A stretch of 15,520 nt of DNA from an uncultured Bacilli bacterium (lineage in GTDB: Bacteria > Bacillota_I > Bacilli_A > RF39 > UBA660). Made by a program: the position numbers and the translations under genes. The stretch is taken from NCBI GenBank assembly GCA_947632355.1, contig CANROY010000029.1, forward strand, positions 1-15,520, written 5' to 3'. Of this stretch, positions 13,713-15,520 are shown piece by piece (the first letter of the stretch is position 1; each line of letters opens with the position of its first letter). The notes under the pieces are model-generated. The model did no database searches. It had not been told where the DNA came from and was given only the letters and a program-made list of their open reading frames with translations.

Positions 13713-15294
13713 TTATGGTGCAAGGACAACACGGAAAGTTCTAACAGAACCAGAAGGGCCACCATAAAATTGATTAAATGCAAATATTCCACTAAGACTT
13801 CCATTTATATACTCTGCACCACGTTCAAACCAAGGATTCGAAGCATTTACAAAACGGGAATAATTACCATACCACGAACTGATATAATTGTCTCGGGTGC
13901 CATAATGTATGTTGCCAAATGATCCCATTTCACCTGTTGCATCCCCAAGTATTCTTCTAGAGTAATTTGTTTCTTCCCCATAAATATATATATCAAAATA
14001 TTTTTGTTCTTCTGGAAAATTAGAAGCAGTAAAACCACTATTCATATACATAGGTGTTTTATTTCCTAGAGTGCTTTCCATTACGCTAGCCATATATTCC
14101 CAAGCTCCACCTGACATATCAAATATCCCTGTATTATTTCCGGTTGTACTTGCTAGACCACTATTTGGATAAACTTTAGATTTAGCATTATCTGTACCTG
14201 GGGTTGTTGATTGATAATCGCTATATGCATCCCAACCAACATTTGGTACATTTACTGCTGCAACACCAGTTACATAATTACTACCATTATTTATCCTTAC
14301 ATTTTCACATGTAATTACACTATCTTTTTCAGTACATCTTCCATAAAGACTTTGCGTTAGATAGGCAACAGCTCCCCATTCCGTATTCTTCATCATATGA
14401 CTGTCTAAATTTCTTTTATAATTATAAGAATTTGTATACATAGTTGAAACATTTATATCTCTCCAACTATATTGATTTGGTTTTACTTGTGGTGTTGTTG
14501 TATTTGATTTTTGGCTTGTTTCAAACTTTCCTACCCATAAGCCATTTACTCCAAATGAAATAAATGCAGGATGTGTCATCCAATAATCTTTTTGGCAGGT
14601 TCCACTTTGACCTGATAACCCTTGTGTTCCTTCATCATTCATTGGTGTTTTACATTCTTTGTATTCTCCTGTTGCATCATCCACTGTATCTTCTAGTCCA
14701 AACTCGATTTCTACTGCTTGATTATTTTTATTTTTAACACTTGTTATATTTGGATAATTTCCCATATCAAATAGTTTATATCGATATTTTGGTATCCATA
14801 CAAAATAACTTTCGATATCTTTTTCTTCTATTTTTTCATTAACTCCTATATTTTGTTGCTTTCCTTCTTCTGTTAGAATGACAGCATTTGCCCATTTCTT
14901 ATTTGCATAACTATACCACTCTTGTGTTACATCTGCTTTAGTTACTTCTCCATTATTTCCTATATTTACTGGTACTAGTTCTCCTTCTTCATCTAATACC
15001 GGATCTGCTCCTTTTAATAGTGCTTCTGTATACGCTTTTGTTTTTCTAAAATCAGGTACTGTTCCTTCTAAAACATCAAACGTTTTCTCTACTTTATATA
15101 TGGCAAAACTTCGGTATAAACTTATACCTCCAACAATAAGTAATATTCCTATTATGCTTCCAATTAATATTTGTTTTTGTTTCTTATTTTTGTTAAACCT
15201 TTGAAGTTCCTTTGGGTTCTTTCTTTTACTTTCTAATATACCCCCCCCCCATTGGTCTTTCAATGGTTGGGAGGTTATTCTTGTATTTCTTCAT
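13713..15294 (-). CDS. Phase-variable membrane-anchored surface protein with FGE/C-type-lectin-like domain (frame closed in this copy)
   Basis: I propose translation starts at ATG 15294, behind GAGGAGG (15308-15302, spacing 7). With the ten G present, this frame stops at TAA near 15226. With nine or twelve G it runs into the long frame and gives 526 or 527 residues. The long frame alone begins only at a TTG (15263) with no ribosome site. In the nine-G product, a Lys-rich start is followed by a membrane helix at about 41-62 (ILIGSIIGILLIVGGISLY) and no lipobox. The outer part has two Cys pairs (about 214/233 and 320/329). NTEWGAVAYLTQSLYG, GIFDMSGGAWEYM and the end SVRTFRVVLAP match the formylglycine-generating-enzyme/sulfatase-modifying fold seen in gut Bacillota surface proteins. 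The copper-binding Cys pair of true FGE is not apparent, so binding rather than catalysis is likely. Confidence 0.85.
15241..15250 (-). repeat. Homopolymer run of ten G (coding strand), phase-variation switch
   Basis: Ten C on the plus strand, in otherwise AT-rich DNA, 42 nt after the ATG of the surface protein gene. Runs of this kind slip during replication. Nine or twelve G would open the frame; ten or eleven close it. Homopolymers are also prone to sequencing error. Confidence 0.95.
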
Positions 15295-15301
15295 TCTTCT
15301 T

Positions 15302-15308
15302 CCTCCTC
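15302..15308 (-). promoter_or_regulatory. Ribosome site that fixes the surface protein start
   Basis: GAGGAGG, 7 nt before ATG 15294. It is the only good ribosome site near the 5' end and belongs to a different frame from the long downstream frame, which is why the G-run acts as a switch. CCTCC at 15274-15270 could pair with it and partly mask it. Confidence 0.85.
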
Positions 15309-15320
15309 TATGCTAATTTC

Positions 15321-15349
15321 ATTTTATCAAATTCTTATTCGTTATTCAA
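15321..15349 (-). promoter_or_regulatory. Promoter of the surface protein gene
   Basis: TTGAAT (15349-15344), a 17-nt spacer and TAAAAT (15326-15321) with upstream TGA, an extended -10. Transcription should start near 15314, about 20 nt before the ATG. This leaves the gene transcribed even when its frame is closed. Confidence 0.8.
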
Positions 15350-15363
15350 TATTGAAACTAATA

Positions 15364-15492
15364 TTAAATTTTTTGTTCTTTTTTGTCGTAAATTGATAAG
15401 TTACTTCTAGTTATGTCGAAATGCTTGAAATTAAAAGTTTTTACTATATAATAACTCACCGTTACCGAGAAAGGGTGGCGTTTACTATCCAT
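15364..15492 (-). CDS. Possible small protein (42 aa), or the end of a gene beyond the window
   Basis: The minus-strand frame is open from the right edge (15519) to TAA at 15366. An internal ATG at 15492 with AAGGA about 10 nt upstream would give 42 residues beginning MDSKRHPFSVTVSYYIVKTF. It is basic and Tyr/Phe-rich. I do not recognise a family. The segment about 15455-15485 is more GC-rich than its surroundings. It could be the tail of a longer gene, a decayed piece, or non-coding. Confidence 0.3.
   Translation of the reverse strand: MDSKRHPFSVTVSYYIVKTFNFKHFDITRSNLSIYDKKEQKI
15425..15452 (+). promoter_or_regulatory. Promoter-like sequence facing the right edge
   Basis: TTGAAA (15425-15430), a 16-nt spacer and TATAAT (15447-15452) on the plus strand. 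No plus-strand gene is visible in the 68 bases left. It overlaps the possible minus-strand reading frame, so at most one of the two is likely to be real. Confidence 0.35.
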
Positions 15493-15520
15493 TTTTCTAT
15501 CTTCCTTATTAGGGGATCGT

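Noticed and set aside
13623..13922. Plus-strand 99-codon frame across the ezrA promoter
   Set aside because: It overlaps the ezrA promoter and the surface protein's 3' end in antisense and has no ribosome site or promoter.
15241..15263. TTG 15263 as the true start of the surface protein
   Set aside because: It has no ribosome site, while ATG 15294 has GAGGAGG at ideal spacing and a promoter directly upstream, in a frame joined to the body when the G-run has nine or twelve bases.
13713..15263. Active formylglycine-generating enzyme or sulfatase activator
   Set aside because: The fold motifs are present, but the C-terminal copper-binding Cys pair is not apparent and no sulfatase gene is nearby.
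13713..15294. Plain pseudogene
   Set aside because: The only lesion is the length of a ten-G run; the 500 codons after it are intact and free of decay, which fits a reversible switch better than a dead gene.
1..15520. tRNA or rRNA genes
   Set aside because: No cloverleaf with a TTCRANYC-type arm and no rRNA signature was seen on either strand.

Overview
The window is AT-rich, low-GC Gram-positive DNA (Bacillota). It looks like a gut-type member of class Bacilli or a nearby lineage with a reduced genome. The evidence is strong AGGAGG/AGGTG ribosome sites, TTGACA/TATAAT promoters, a zinc-free ribosomal protein S4, DnaD, EzrA and the ThiI/NifZ pair. The gene set ezrA, nifZ, thiI, ackA, nrnA and rpsD also lies in one chromosomal neighbourhood in Bacillus subtilis, so most of the window is ordinary core chromosome. 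Tryptophan is read from TGG, so code 11 fits. None of the 17 genes ends in TGA.

Layout, left to right. (1) Positions 1-961: the 3' part of a group IIC intron, holding the end of a MarathonRT-like reverse transcriptase/maturase and RNA domains V and VI. The intron ends at or inside the stop codon of nth. (2) 958-3287, minus strand: the overlapping operon cca-dnaD-nth. (3) 3372-4482, plus strand: a small unknown gene, then rpsD behind a structured leader that can form a pseudoknot. A bidirectional terminator is shared with recX. (4) 4481-8403, minus strand: recX (apparently leaderless), a helical protein of unknown function behind a promoter with a palindrome, then nrnA and ackA as an operon. 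(5) 8425-9037: a divergent pair of very small genes, a 66-residue unknown and a 50-residue DUF1540 cysteine protein. A strong terminator and three tandem 35-bp repeats follow. (6) 9038-13622, minus strand: ezrA, a GNAT acetyltransferase, nifZ and thiI. (7) 13713-15294, minus strand: a membrane-anchored surface protein with a formylglycine-generating-enzyme/C-type-lectin-like fold. (8) 15295-15520: its promoter and a possible small gene fragment.

The most interesting locus is the surface protein gene. Its only start with a good ribosome site is the ATG at 15294, and a run of ten G (coding strand) lies 42 nt after that start. With ten G the frame closes after about 23 codons. With nine or twelve G it enters the 500-codon body exactly. 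This is the signature of slipped-strand phase variation, captured here in the OFF state. Its C-terminus also resembles the variable end of lectin-fold proteins diversified by retroelements, although no such retroelement is visible here.

The core genes cover tRNA maturation (cca) and tRNA thiolation (nifZ/thiI), DNA repair and replication (nth, dnaD, recX), division (ezrA), translation (rpsD), and acetate and nanoRNA/nucleotide metabolism (ackA, nrnA).
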